From Aristolochia californica (taxonomy: Eukaryota; Streptophyta; Magnoliopsida; Piperales; Aristolochiaceae): a stretch of 64,000 nucleotides of DNA. Below are positions 1 through 11,795 of this stretch, one piece after another. The DNA is taken from assembly GCA_029961685.1 (NCBI GenBank), contig JARWKL010000001.1, positions 53,470,062-53,534,061 of the forward strand, in the 5' to 3' direction. The translations under genes were made by a program, and so were the position numbers. The first letter of the stretch is position 1; each line of letters begins with the position of its first letter. Below the pieces are notes generated by a model, which saw only the letters and a program-made list of their open reading frames with translations, ran no database searches and was not told the origin of the DNA.

Positions 1-81
1 GGTTATCTCTCACATCCTTCATCCTTCCCTTTCCGAGTTCCATTTTCCCGTCACCTCTATTCCTCCGACTGCCTCAGATCT

Positions 82-339
82 ACCGTCCAGCCACGGTTCT
101 TCATCGTTCCTTCCGGTTCCAGTAGCTTGACGTTTCGTCTTCGGGTTGGAAGTCGCAGTGATTGTTCATCTTCCTCTTCCTCACCATGTCTCCCTACGGG
201 TCCAGTTGGTACCCTGCCTACAAGCCTCTATATCAGATCTGGGATTACGAGAACTCCCACTCTTCGTCCCGAACGTATTCATATATGGAACCAAGAGGAG
301 AACGTCGGGTGGATCGGTCCCTAGAAATGGGGCATAAAA
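82..339 (+). repeat. Direct repeat, left copy (putative 5' LTR)
   Basis: About 255 bases recur at 1876-2131 with scattered substitutions. Shared landmarks are ACCGTCCAGCCACGG at the start, GGGTCCAGTTGGTACCC in the middle and GGGGCATAA at the end. The primer-binding site begins a few bases after this copy. The reading frames inside it recur in both copies and are not genes. Confidence 0.7.
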
Positions 340-342
340 ATG

Positions 343-354
343 TGGTATCAGAGC
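343..354 (+). other. Primer-binding site (initiator tRNA-Met type)
   Basis: TGGTATCAGAGC is complementary to the 3' end of plant initiator tRNA-Met and is the standard minus-strand primer site of many plant LTR retrotransposons. Its place right after the left direct repeat supports reading that repeat as a 5' LTR. Confidence 0.75.
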
Positions 355-1269
355 GGACCACCTTGGACGACTCTTCCTCTCCAGCAGATGGGCGTACAAC
401 CATTGAAGACCTTCGGACAGAGTTTCGAACAGAGATCCAAAAGTTTCGGGAGACCATGTTTCAGCTTTTCAGCTCTCTGGGTTCACGGGAGGTTCCCCCT
501 CCGGGCAGTGGCTCAAGCCCTGTGTGACCCTCCACTCCCGCCTATTCCTCCTATGCGCCCTGCTCAGTCCCCTCCATGTAGTGCCGCAAAGACCAAATCA
601 GAGAAATTTGCGGAGCACGACATCAGAGAACCCTCCGTCTCTCCAGCGGCGGTGACCTCCACAATTGGCGATCCAAATCCGAAATCGGACTCCAAATTTC
701 TGAAATCAGATGGCACTGGAATCCGAAAAGGCGCAATTCCAAATTTGTTGATACTGGAACACTCTAGCAGGGACGTCATGCGCCAAAATCCTGAGCTGGG
801 CAATGGGACCCAGAATTTCTGAAACCAAACCACCCCTGCTCACGGCACGCCACACTCCATCCTGAACTGGCGAAGGAAAATCTTCTGGCGCCTGTTCCGA
901 CCAGGCCACTAGTGGCAAAGCCCCAAAGGGCTGTTGTTCGCCACCGCAAACTAAAGAGGAGGCTCCGTCGGCGCCGTCGGAAACAACTCAGGTGGGATTT
1001 GACTTCTGGCCACCACCTCTCGTGCTCTCTCAACTTCATTCTAGGTCTCGGCAGCACAACGGAAAACAAAATTTCGAACAAACTGGGGTAAACTCTTGCG
1101 ACGAATTTCTCCAAATTCCGTCTTCTCTTTTCTCCAATCCCTCAATGTTCTACATAATTCCTCTCCAATGGTGTTGAAATTGTTCCGTGAAAATTTTGGG
1201 GCTGCGACGCAAGAGGGACATTTTTTGGGGATTCCGGGAATGGAAAACACAAAATTTCTATGGGTGGTG

Positions 1270-1770
1270 ATTTATTTTTCGGTTAATGAGAACAGCACCG
1301 ATGCGTCTGTTCATCGTCAAGTTGAATTCGTTGTATCTAATTTTTTGGATAATATGTGTGCTGCTGCTCGGGCCCTGTTCATACTGAATGGGATGTCTTC
1401 TATGGTGGTGAATGACTACAGTAGCAGTGTAGCGGTTTTGGGTAATTTTTACAGCAGTAACAGTCCATTTAAAAAAGTTGTGTTAATTTTTTTGGATGAA
1501 GTGTATGCTGCTCGACCATTGTTTGTCATAATTTTTCAACCTCGTGTGCCTTTTGGTGATGAAGATTTGAAGAAACTATTTGGTGGGTGTGGAAACATTA
1601 CATGTGCTGTACTAATGAGATAAGGGAATGGGAAATCCAAATGTTTTGGATTTGTTACCTTTGAGAGTAGTGCTGCATATAATGACAAGAATGTATGCGT
1701 GTTAAATGATTATGCTATTCGAGTTCAACCTAATGTTGGGTATGCGGAGAAACAGGAATCAGTGCTGCAT
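1270..1770 (+). pseudogene. Decayed poly(A)-binding-protein-like RRM segment
   Basis: One reading frame, open to a stop at 1621-1623 and continuing beyond it, holds DEDLKKLFGGCGNIT, VLMR, then KSKCFGFVTF and a degraded tail ending GYAEKQE. This order matches RRM3 of plant cytoplasmic poly(A)-binding proteins: helix 1 with DLKK.FG..G.IT, the VVMR strand, RNP1 as KSKCFGFVNF, then the YVG.AQKK tail. Upstream, AARALFILNGM and MVVND resemble the end of RRM2. The order RRM2-linker-RRM3 without visible introns, inside an LTR-flanked unit, suggests a captured cDNA copy. The stop and the loss of the RNP2 strand make it non-functional. Confidence 0.6.
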
Positions 1771-1875
1771 GTTTCTGCTATTAGAAGTGCCTCAGTTGAG
1801 ACTGCAGAAATGAGGTGCAGCTCAACCAACTATTTGAGGAATTTCAGTGGACTTAAAGCAGCAAGAAGTGTGAAC

Positions 1876-2131
1876 CGTCCAGCCACGGTTCTTCATCGCC
1901 CCTGCCGGTTCCAGCAACTTGACGTTTCGTCTTCTGGTTGGAAGTCGCAGTGACTGTTCATCTTCCTCTTCCTCACCATGTCTCCCTACGGGTCCAGTTG
2001 GTACCCTGCCTACAAGCCTCTGTATCAGATCCGGGATTACGAGAACTCCCACTCTTTGTCCCGAACGTATTCATATATGGAACCGAGAGGAGAACGTCAG
2101 GTGGATCAATCCCTGGAAATGGGGCATAACA
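1876..2131 (+). repeat. Direct repeat, right copy (putative 3' LTR)
   Basis: Second copy of the 82-339 repeat. It is preceded by a purine-rich run (AGCAGCAAGAAG) that could be a polypurine tract and followed by unrelated sequence. It has no TG..CA ends and no clear target-site duplication. Confidence 0.6.
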
Positions 2132-2239
2132 AATTGCCTTGCTTGGGCTTTTCTAGTGCCAAGAGACTTGTATGTTTTTGCTAAGAATTCGTACACCAAG
2201 AAAACCAATAGCTGATCTTGAAATCTAAACCTTAGGAGA

Positions 2240-2730
2240 GCTTTCTCAAATGGGGAATCCACTGAGGCTGTAAACCTTCTTTCCCTTCTCAAATCGAAGT
2301 ACATTAGGGGTTGGGGGTTGGACATCATTGTATGGAATTCGGACCCCTCGGGAGCCTATGTGGTTGCTTTACAATACTCATTTCTCTGTGACAACAATCT
2401 TGGCAAAAGTAACCTTCTTCCTTTGGTGTGCCACGAATGGCAAAATCCTCACCACTGACCAACTATCTAAGAGGAGATCTCTGGAAGATCAACTTGCACT
2501 TTGCTCCAATCAGTTTGTATCTGTAAACCAGCTTCTTCATTGGCCAACCACTCAGCAAATTTGGACAGCCTTCTGTCTTAAATTTGGCCTTTCACTTTTA
2601 TCCCCCCTCCTCTTCCTCTCTCCCTCTTGTGATCCTTTGCCATGTGACAAAATAAGCAAAACACTTTGGAGCCTCACTATTGTTCTAGTCCGGTGGAACA
2701 TTTGGGACTGGAAAAAGAGAAAAAAGATAA
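2240..2730 (+). mobile_element. LINE fragment (zinc-binding region after reverse transcriptase)
   Basis: The frame 2328-2768 contains KVTFFLWCATNGKILTTDQL, which matches the zf-RVT segment found downstream of the reverse transcriptase in plant L1-type LINEs; it is followed by LLHWP, IWTAF and WNIWDWK as in those proteins. A neighbouring frame (about 2325-2390) gives WNSDPSGAYVVALQY, the part just before zf-RVT, so at least one frameshift separates them. The fragment lacks the reverse transcriptase and ends where the next LTR element begins. Confidence 0.7.
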
Positions 2731-3134
2731 AATACGAACTTAAACTACTAGAGATGATAGATCACTAAAGGATCACATTATTTTTGTGGGTTGACCAAGT
2801 CAACTGAAAGAACCTGCTCTGATACCATGTTGAATTTCTAGAAAAGTGAAAAAATTCACTAATTTGTTGTAATCTGAGTACATGAGCCTCTATTTATAAT
2901 AGAGGAAACAAGTAAAATCCAATTACAATTAAACTATCCTTAACCCAGTTACACCCAAAGTTCAACACTAAAAGATAAGTCCTAGAACAATTGAACATAA
3001 ATAAAAGACTAACATAACTAAAACACCTTTAAACTGAGACTCTTATGTGAGACATCCTTATATAATAATTCTGGCTTTGTAAGAATTCTTGTTGTGAGAA
3101 TTATGTAAGATTCTTCTATACCTGCTCTTCAACA
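2690..3134 (-). mobile_element. LTR with primer-binding site, internal region truncated
   Basis: The LTR is 2828-3134 (307 bp) on the minus strand. It has near-inverted ends TGTTGAA..TTCAACA, and the reverse complement of the primer site (GCTCTGATACCA, 2816-2827) directly abuts it. About 120 bases of internal sequence follow (to about 2690) and then stop against the LINE fragment. The same LTR and internal sequence recur at 7430-8322, 33452-36348 and 36762-37640. A conserved block around ATTTATAATAGAGG is a candidate TATA region of the LTR promoter. Confidence 0.75.
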
Positions 3135-3179
3135 AAAATAAAGTAAAAAGGCTAAAATACCCCTAATACTTTTTTTTCA

Positions 3180-3960
3180 ACAACTAGATTTCAAGTTGGT
3201 TTTTCAAATAAGGGATACAACACAAAGCAGTTCGACTCAAATATGATTTCACAATACAAGCTCACAAGTAATGCTCTAAATAGTAATCAAGTTTAGTCTA
3301 ACTTGACCAAGATCATTAAATAATTATAAGCTCAATAATGCTTGGATTTTTGGAAACAGCCCCCCAAATATTCACCACCATATTAGACCACCTTTTTAAA
3401 TGTCCCAACAAATGAATATGTTAGAATAATATGATTCGAAAGTATTATAGTACAAATTTCGCAAGAAAGATGCTAAGTAAAACAAATATATCAAAATATG
3501 AGCTAAAAAATACTTAGCTCTTTCGCAAATTGCTTTTCAAAAACTTAAATCCAATCTCCAAATATGTTTTCAAAGTGTAAGAGCGCTTTGGAATGGTTGT
3601 GGCAGTGTTAGGAGTCACGAGAGATGTTGTTTGGGGTGAAGCCATCTTAAATAGATCCGTTCTTGATATTCAGATATAGAACTGTTGAGCTAGGAAAGGC
3701 ATCATTTGTCTATTTTTGAAACTTGGTGAAATCTTGACTAAAAATCATGATAAGTTGTTTAATATTTTCACGATGAACTACTAATCACATAAATAGGTTA
3801 TTTTATAGGTCTTACCTATCTTGGCCTAATTGAAGCCTTCAGTCTCGTTCCACAACTCTTCTGGTACATGTTGTTCAGATGGCTACAAACTTCTCTTTTG
3901 GGTGTTCGGATTCTGTCTTGGTTGTTCCGATGAATCGTCGAATGGATACTTCTGCTCAGT
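3180..3960. repeat. Long direct repeat, copy 1
   Basis: Matches 5260-6060 almost throughout at roughly 75-80% by eye, including the runs AAATCCAATCTCCAAATATG and ATTGAAGCCTTCA. No reading frame of note. Possibly a pair of decayed LTRs or a segmental duplication. Boundaries are approximate. Confidence 0.6.
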
Positions 3961-5259
3961 AGGATGATATTTGTTCAAAAGGTTCTCTTATTTCAACTCT
4001 TTGTTTATGTCCGTTCGATCACCCATTCACATGGACAGTTTGGATGAACATATTGATCATTTCCAGTAGTTGCTCTCCATTCCACTTAGTCTATCACTTA
4101 GTCCATTTGTAATTTACTTAGTCATTTGTCCCAGACATTCACAGGTGTGGGGATCAATCTACCATTCACTTTTTGTGATGGGAAATTGGGTCCATTGCAA
4201 ATGGATGCCCACATATCTAGACTCGTAGAGTGAACGAAATTTTCATTCTATATTTCCAATATTAATATTTGGCCTCATCAGACATTGGAGGGGCAAAGGG
4301 GTCATGGCCCTCCAAAAATGTGATGCTCTCATATGCTGCTGTATCTAAACTGTCCTAAGGAAATAGGGGTAAGGTAGTATTGATCTAATTCTTCACTTAG
4401 CATCTTTAATATTCAACCTGGAACCAAACTTTGAGAGTAAACTTGCTCTGAGATTACTTGTTAGGTCCGGTGAGGAACAAACCATTGAGAGGAGGAGGTT
4501 TGTTCACTTTGTTGCTGATTTTTCTATTAATCCTATGTGTGTATTCATATTTTCAAATATTTCTCTGTGTAATACAAAATTTACAATTCAAGTACACACA
4601 GAAGCAAACACACAACGAACACAGGATTTATAGTGGTACACAATCCCACTTCAGATTGCTAGTCCACCCCCAAAATGTTTGTACACCTTGGAGTTCCACT
4701 ATGCTTAACTCAACAACACATACAATAAATTGCCACTATGGCTAATTATAATATTGCTCACAAAGGGGCTTATGTCACTCAATTGATCACAACAACCAAC
4801 TTCATAGCTCACTCTCACATAGATTTACAGTAGCAAACTAGGTACACAACTTAAATCCACAAAGGGAATTTTCAATAACTAACTAGTAAATCCTGCCTAC
4901 TCCTACACAAATATTTACAATGGAACCTCACTAGGCATACCAGGCCTAGACCTAAGAATGGATTTTTTAGCATTGCCTGCCTACACAAGGACTTAAGGCA
5001 TAACAACAGTAGCAAGGCTTCACAGGCTTTCTTTCCTTAGCCACACTAGCTTTTCTCAAACTACTTGAGATGAGGATGGTCTTACGTTGCTAAGACTTGA
5101 CCCAAATTGCAAAGGGTACTTGTTTACACCTCTTAATTGGTGGATTTAAATATTCAAGCACAAACAGATAGGTATACTAATCATAAGTACCTAATCAATG
5201 TAATAGCAGCTCAATAGTCATTGAATGACCAGAATTCAGAAGTAAGCTCGATAAAATTG
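3961..5259. other. Non-coding stretch between the direct repeats
   Basis: No gene seen. Around 4440-4760 the text resembles a retrotransposon LTR edge: a TGCTCTGA motif, then GGATTTATAGTGGTACACAA and GTTTGTACACC, which recur in diverged form near 14950-15030. The 95-residue frame at 4458-4745 crosses this LTR-like sequence and has no protein character. Confidence 0.4.
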
Positions 5260-6060
5260 GATTGATTTTTCGAATAGGGGGCAACATACAAAGGAGCTTG
5301 ACTCAAACATGATTGAACAATACAAGTTCATAAGTAATGATCTAAACAATAATTAAGTTTATTCAAGTTTGTCCAAGATCATTAAAAGATTTCAAATATA
5401 AGCTTGATGATGCTTGAATTTTGAAGCAGTCCCCCAAAATATTTAGTTTGTATATATATCCCATTTTTAAATGCCCTAGCAGGTCAAATATGCTAGCATA
5501 ATTTGATTTCAAAGTATAAAGTACAAATTCTAGCAAGAAGATGCTAAGTAAGCAAAGTTTTCAAAACATGACCCTAGAATTACTTAGATCTTTGGTAACT
5601 TACTTTTTGGAAACTAAAATCCAATCTCCAAATATGATTTCATAGTGTAAGAGTGCTTTGGAGTGGTCATGACAGCCTTAGGAGTTGAGAGAGATGTTGT
5701 TTAGGGTGAAGTTATTTTAAATAAACCAGTTCTCAACGTTAAAAATTTGAACTGTTGGGCTGGGAAATTGACCTTTTGTTCGTTTGTGAAACTTCGTGAA
5801 ATCTCAACTAAAAACCACAATGAAATGTTTACTATTTTCATGATGAGCTACTAATCATATAGATAGGTCATTCACAAATTTTGCAGACCTATCTATGCCA
5901 ATTGAAGCCTTCAATCTCATTTTGCAACTCTTCTAAAAAACACCATTCAGACAGTTGCAGACCGGTTGAACGGTCTTCATTAGGCGTCTTTCTTCTCTTC
6001 TGGAAGTTTTGCTTTTTGTCTTGGTTGTTCGGACGGTTCATTAATTGGACACTTCTGGTG
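5260..6060. repeat. Long direct repeat, copy 2
   Basis: Second copy of 3180-3960, about 2.08 kb downstream in the same orientation. After it (6060-7090) are low-complexity T-rich stretches with repeated GATCAGATGG-like words, and no gene. Confidence 0.6.
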
Positions 6061-7094
6061 CCTATTCTTTTTCATCTTTGATCAGATGGTCTTGGTCTTG
6101 TCGGCCGACCTTCATAAATCGCTTTCTTCTCTTGTCTTTAGCTTGGTCAGTCACCTAAGCAAATGAGTACTTCTAGTACTTTCTCCCTTTCATGTCCAGT
6201 CAAATGGGGGTAGTTCGCTCGAACTGCTTACTTTGCAAGGCCTTAGTTTCTTCTTGTCTTCATTGGGCTGGCCTTTCAGTTGACTAGGTGGACAGTCTGC
6301 AATAGAGAGTTTTCTTTCTCTTCTTAGTTTGATGGCGGGCTCTTCTTCGTCCAGTTTAATGGACTTATATTGTTTGTTGAGTTGAGCATTCGTTGGGGTC
6401 GATCAGATGGTTTCCTATACGATTGCTTGCAAAGAGTTTTCTCCCTTGTTTGGTTGATCAATGTTGTGAGGTTGATCGGATGGTGCTCTTTCGGGCATGA
6501 GCCACTTGTCCTTTTTATATGGGCCGTTTGAACGGTTGTTTTGGCAATCAAATAGGTATGTTGCCAGAAATTTCTTTGGGGGCTTTTAGGTTGCAATGCA
6601 TACTTAATTAACAACTTAAGTGTTTGTTATCCTCAAAATTGTCTTCATGGGGATCTTGTGACCTATGGTAGGTGTAACCATGGCTGGTCAGACTTGAGCT
6701 CGACCTCCTTTTCTTCTCTCTTTCTATATATATGGAAACGAGGAATATGGACCTAAGTCCATATAAGTTATGTGAAACCATTATTTGATTGAATCATAAA
6801 ATTTGAATTGAATGACTTATAGCTTAACTTATTCTTATTCTTATTTATTATCCCCTGCATTCTTGATCGATGTTAATTTGAGTTTTTTTCTTATTTGTAT
6901 CATTTTTAATGATAAAGTAAAGATAATGACATCGTTGTAAATATAATAAGTGACATTCTTGTAAATTAATATCACCTTTTTAAAGAAGAAAAAGTTGGGT
7001 GCAGCTATGGTTGGTCCAACCTTCTTTCCCTATATATATATACCCTTAATTTTATGTTTATTGGTGGGGAAGAAACACCCACGTCAAAAAAAAA

Positions 7095-7375
7095 AAAAGT
7101 TCATCGCTCTATAGTTGTACATGTGCTCCAGTTATTTGAGAGTCGAAGTTAGTGTGTGTTGGAGAACAATTTCAATTTCACATTAGTTGGGGTTTGGAAA
7201 GATCCTGCACTTCTTTGTTGGGAAGAGGCATCCTAACTTTGACTAGGAACTAACTCAACTTTATTTAGTAGCAGAGCCAACCTAAACCTATGTTTGTGTG
7301 ACCCCATGTATGCAAGTTCTCCATGTCTTGAGCTGGGTTGTTTGTTTAGTCCTAAACATGAGAGGGTGTGTTGGA
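7095..7375. repeat. Dispersed repeat, copy 1
   Basis: Shares GTTGTACATGTGCTC, AAAGATCCT and an AACTTTG..GGA..AAC..CTCA block with about 9070-9370. It ends near GAGAGGGTGTGTTGGAGTGT, which looks like an LTR start. No coding potential. Confidence 0.45.
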
Positions 7376-7429
7376 GTGTTAGTCGCAAGGATCATTACAT
7401 AAATATATTCCTTCATGAACTATACTTCT

Positions 7430-8322
7430 TTTAAGAGAAGAATCTGATAGATTTTGGATTATGTAATCTGGTAAAGTTGAGTATTCTTTCTTCTTTGGCT
7501 AGCATGACCATTGCATATTTCGATATTGATATTTCCCTCCTCTAGAATACTCAGATTGAGGATTCATTTGATATTTTAAAAAGTAGACTTACATATCTTT
7601 CTTTTGATATATATATTTCTTGAGATAAAGTCTCGTTCTTGATAGCAGAAAAAGGCCTCAAAATTGAAGCTTTCTACTACTTCTCGAACCTCTCCTGTTG
7701 TCTGCTACTTTAAATATCGATTAACCTTTGTAGAAAACTCCAATTGCCAAAATTATTCTTGTGTTGGAGATTAGTCGCAAGGATCATTGCATAAATATAT
7801 AATTTACTATATGAAAATTTCAGTTTGAAGGTTTAAATGCCAAAGGAAACAATGGATACTAGGAAAGGAAAGACAAAAAAATGTGGAATACAAACCTAAA
7901 CTACTAGAGATGATAAACTAGAAAATGATCATATTATCTTTGTGGGTTGACTGCATCAATACACAGAATCCACTTTGATACCATATTGAATTTTTAAAAA
8001 GAGAAATACTTCACTAACTTGTTTGTAACTGACTACAATGAGCCTCTATTTATAATAGAGGAAACAAGTGGAATCAGATTACAAATAAACTACCCATGTC
8101 CCAGTTACACCCATAGTCTAACACTTAAAGATAACTCATTGAATAATTAAACAACTAAACATAATTAGAAGACTAATATAACTAAAGTACCTTTAACTAA
8201 AACTCTTCTATGCGACCTCTTTCTGTGAGACTCCTGTAAGACTCCACTATATTAATTCTAGCTCTATGATACTTCTTGTTGTGAGAGTCCTACAAGACTC
8301 TTCCATACATACTCTTCAATCA
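7430..8322 (-). mobile_element. LTR plus internal fragment, same family as 2690-3134
   Basis: The LTR is about 7984-8322 on the minus strand, preceded (on that strand, downstream) by a degraded primer site (ACTTTGATACCA, 7972-7983). The internal sequence from 7983 back to about 7430 is non-coding and aligns by eye with the internal regions at 35290-35818 and 37089-37600, with shared words such as GTCTCGTTCTTGATAGCA and TTGAAGCTTT. Confidence 0.7.
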
Positions 8323-8900
8323 ATATCTAATCACACTTCCCAGTCTCTCCAAAAAAATTCTCATACAACTAGATTCTACCTCTAGTGTGAATTCCCTTTT
8401 AGACTTAAAGGTTCTAGATAACCACTTGAGGAGGGTGAAAACATAAAAGGGAAATGGAAAACTTACATTCTTTGGAGAGATAGCCACTTTCAGAGTGTTG
8501 CTAAGCATCTAGCACTTTAGAAAGAAAAAAAAAAAAACAGAATGTATTTGGAGCATTGGAGGAACTAAGAATTGCAAGTGGATTTTAAAGGATTTTACAA
8601 AAATAAGGATTTCTCTCACAAAAGGGTAGAATTAGAAATTTACACTTTAAAATACTTATTTAAAACTTAAGTTTGAAAATAAATGCTCAAGGTATGCTTA
8701 GAGACAAATTTGAGTCCCTATTTTTAAGATTCATGGTGAAACTTGCCATTTTCGACTGTTCTACAAAAAGCTACATGAAAGGTTGATCGATGATTATTTA
8801 ATAGAAGAATTCAAACCAAAGATGAGTCTATTGGGTATTTATCAATATGAGACTATTCCCACTCAATAAAATTATAAATACAAGAGAGAGATTTGAAAAT
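8323..8900 (-). repeat. Fragment of a long LTR
   Basis: The block over 8330-8510 (ACTAGATTCTACCTCTAG, then ACATTCTTTGGAGAGATAG and CTTTCAGAGTGTTG) has diverged counterparts at 27470-27670 and 61400-61540, both in long LTRs on the minus strand. The frame 8320-8508 lies inside this repeat and is not a gene. Confidence 0.5.
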
Positions 8901-9069
8901 CCTAATCTATCCCACCTCTATTGCAATTCCATCAATGTCCTTTGGAACACCAACAGGAAATGACTTGGCTAGGGATGGAGTTACTTGCCAACACCCGCTA
9001 TTTACAATTCCCTTAGTGAACTTTTGGAGTTTTGGGCCCTTTTGTGTTAATCTTCCTCTTCCTCAAAAC

Positions 9070-9370
9070 TGAGTTTGTGTTATATATGGCCTCATGTGAG
9101 TAGGTTTTCAATGTCTTGAGTAAGGTTGTTTGCTTAAGCCTAAGCATGAGGTGAATGTTGCTAGGTACAGAAGTCCAACATTCTATTGTTGTACATGTGC
9201 TCTACATTTCATGAGTTATCTAAGAATGAGAGTTTGTGTGTGAGAGAAAATATCACAATTGGTGTAAGCTTGAAAAGATCCTATACGTATTAGTTGAAAG
9301 ATGCCTCTCAACTTTGGGTATTTTGGACTAAACTAGCCCAGTTTAATACTGCTCATTCTAATCTTTACAA
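9070..9370. repeat. Dispersed repeat, copy 2
   Basis: Counterpart of 7095-7375. Between 8900 and 9930 I saw no gene; a T-rich run sits at 9410-9424. Confidence 0.4.
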
Positions 9371-9929
9371 TAATTAAATAACCTAGAACTTTCTAAAAAT
9401 TTTAACAATTTTTTTTTTTTTTTTGATATGCATAATCAGGTTTGGAGAATGATTTTTCATGAAAATAGTGATCTAATTTTCTGACTTAATAATTATGTAT
9501 TTACTTGCCAATAGCTATTAGTTGGTTCTATTGGACCAGGTTGTTTCTAAAGAAGGGGCTGAATTGAGAATAACTATAAAAAATTTAAACTCAAGCAAAT
9601 ATGCACACACCACAAGGAGGCCAAGAGTTTTTGTTTTTGTTAAAATAACAACTCAGCGGTATTTTGATCATTTCATATATTATTTTTTTATCTTATATGA
9701 TGTTTGTTACGTAAGAATGTCTTCATATGCCTACGGTTCAATTTTTATTCATTTTAGAGATGTATTTTAGAAGATATGTAACTTTATGTTTTAAGGGGGT
9801 TTTTTTATCTTTTATGTAAGACCCTGATTAAAAGAAAAGGGGGCGTCCTTTTTAGACACACACTCCAAAGCAGCAATCGTTGCTCCTCTCCAAGCTCTTC
9901 TTTTTCATCCAAATATCAGATTTTTCATA

Positions 9930-10660
9930 GTATCAAAACAAGATTATGCACTTCTTGGGCAGATTTCTCTCATTTTTGTGGTTCTTCCTTCAATCCTTTT
10001 GCAGAGATAAAGGCATCATTCACTAAAATTCTTATGTCTACACACCACAACAAAATGGTGTGGCTAAAAGAAAGAATTGACACCTTCTTGAGGTTGATTG
10101 TGTTTTGCTACATCGTATGCATGTGCCTCATTTCTACTGGCCACATGTCATCCTTATGACATGTTTTTTTATTAACAGGTTACCTTCTTCAGTGCTTGGT
10201 AATAAGACACCATAATCTCATCTTTTTCCTAGTAATGAGCTATCTCTTCCTTTCAGAGTTTTTGGGTGTACCTGTTTTATTCATATTACATCCCCCCATA
10301 CTACTAAATTAGATCTCAGGGTGATTAAATGTGTCTTTTTGGACTATTCTCGTACTCATAAAAGAATATGTGTGTTACAATCCTTCTCTCAAGCAGATGT
10401 TTGTTTCTAGTAATGTAAGATTCTTTTAAGAGCATCCCTTTTATTCATCCACCAGTGTTCCACCTGGTTTCTCTGCAGCCAATGAGTTTTCTAAGCCTAT
10501 TGTATCGATTGATGACTCAACAGTTCATGGTATTGATAATGTACCTGCTCTATCCCCTGAAGCATTAGTCGACACTACACTTGTTGAGTCTCCATACCCA
10601 TCTGAGGTAAGTTCCCTCTAAGAGTTATACCTTTGCAAATCCTCCTACTCTTTCCTCTTT
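9930..10660 (+). mobile_element. Ty1/copia integrase fragment
   Basis: In one frame, TPQQNGVA followed by an R-K region, then FINRLPSSVLGNKTP, is the C-terminal part of a copia integrase core. Further on, FGCTCFIH and KCVFLDYS are the conserved segment between integrase and reverse transcriptase. Several stops interrupt the frame. It ends where the next LTR fragment begins, near 10700. Same strand as the cyclopropane synthase just downstream. Confidence 0.75.
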
Positions 10661-10699
10661 CTTTCCTTGCATTTCATATTAGACAAGCTCCCTTACTCT

Positions 10700-11185
10700 A
10701 TATTGTATTGCAAAAGAAGTGGATGCTTGGATCTCTCAAGGAGGAGGTACTCTCCAAGAATTGGGTGTAAGACTATTTTTCCTTTCTTTGATTTTATTTT
10801 GTAAAAGGTTCATCTAGAACCTATCTAATCTAGATAGAAATGGCTAGTTGGAGCTAGAATCTAGCTAATCTCTTGGGGAGATTATACTTGTAAAAAAAAT
10901 GTATTGAGCTACATGTGGCTTAAAAAGAGCCGGAATCTCTTTGTATGAATTCCAGCTATTAGAGCTTTTGAATAGTGGAATTTCCCAAGCAAGGGTTCTT
11001 GGACGGTGAATAGCAACAAGGAAACATCGCTAACAATTATTTTTTTTGCTTCCTATGGTGTGTGAAAGTTTACTTTACATTGAATTCGTAATATTGCATG
11101 TTTTTCATTACATGCCTAAGTTAAGTTTTTAATTTGAAATTCTCGATTCACCCCCCTCTTCAGAAGCCACCTGGGCCAATAGGTT
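10700..11185 (+). repeat. 3' part of a long Sirevirus-like LTR
   Basis: Aligns by eye with the 3' part of the LTRs at 16821-18160 and 30424-31866. Shared words are GGATGCTTGGATC, AGGTTC.TCTAGAACCTAT, TCTCTTGGGGA and GAAGCCACCTGGGCCAATA near the end. The 5' part with palindromes is missing here. It abuts copia integrase sequence. Confidence 0.65.
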
Positions 11186-11795
11186 GATCAATCAAGCTTG
11201 TAAGTTGAAGACTTACTGCCAATGTGTGATTGATTAAGCCTAGTATTTGTTTTGCAATCTTTAGAATAAATGCTTTGCATGATTTAGGCTAAAACAAAGT
11301 TTATGAAACTTGGAAAACATGGTCTTGGAAATAGTTTGCATGTCCTAAACTCCAAATGCAAATTCATACCTAAGGTTTGGAAACTGGATGCCTAACACTT
11401 TACAATGCTAGAGTTCTTGAGGATTATCTCATTTGCTTAACACTTTACTAGTCAGCCCCTCAAGCGACTAGTTCTTTTTGGGACAGAACTAATTCCAAAC
11501 TTAATCATCCTATCAGAGCTAGGTTTAAGCATAAGCAGATATGTTTGTCCATTATAATGTACACAATCCTTGTTGCAGGTATATTTGTTTGTCCAATTCC
11601 ACATTTAATTTTTTCGATTTTTATTGGTTTTATAAGGTTGAACAAAAGACATCTAAAGTGGCTAATCGTTTTTGGTTCAAATTGGTCATAACTCAATTTT
11701 ATTGTTAGCACTTGATGCTGATATTAAAGTTATTGAACTGACAGCCTGCCACTTAAGACTAGTATTTATCTTGAGTATTTCTTTTGTATACCTAG

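Larger units (their letters stand above)
1..2131 (+). mobile_element. LTR-type retroelement with captured host sequence
   Basis: Two direct repeats (about 82-339 and 1876-2131) bracket about 1.5 kb. A primer-binding site at 343-354 (TGGTATCAGAGC) lies just downstream of the left copy, as expected for a 5' LTR. The frame over 327-527 reads like a short gag N-terminus with a charged helical stretch (residues such as DLRTEFRTEIQKF), then a stop. No protease, reverse transcriptase or integrase was seen, so the element is non-autonomous. Sequence at 1270-1770 resembles a poly(A)-binding protein. The left copy has about 80 bases of extra 5' sequence not seen before the right copy, so the LTR boundaries are uncertain and the element may begin outside the window. 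Confidence 0.6.

Noticed and set aside
4458..4745. A 95-codon ORF with a hydrophobic N-terminus
   Set aside because: Overlaps LTR-like sequence that recurs near 14950 and has no conserved protein features.
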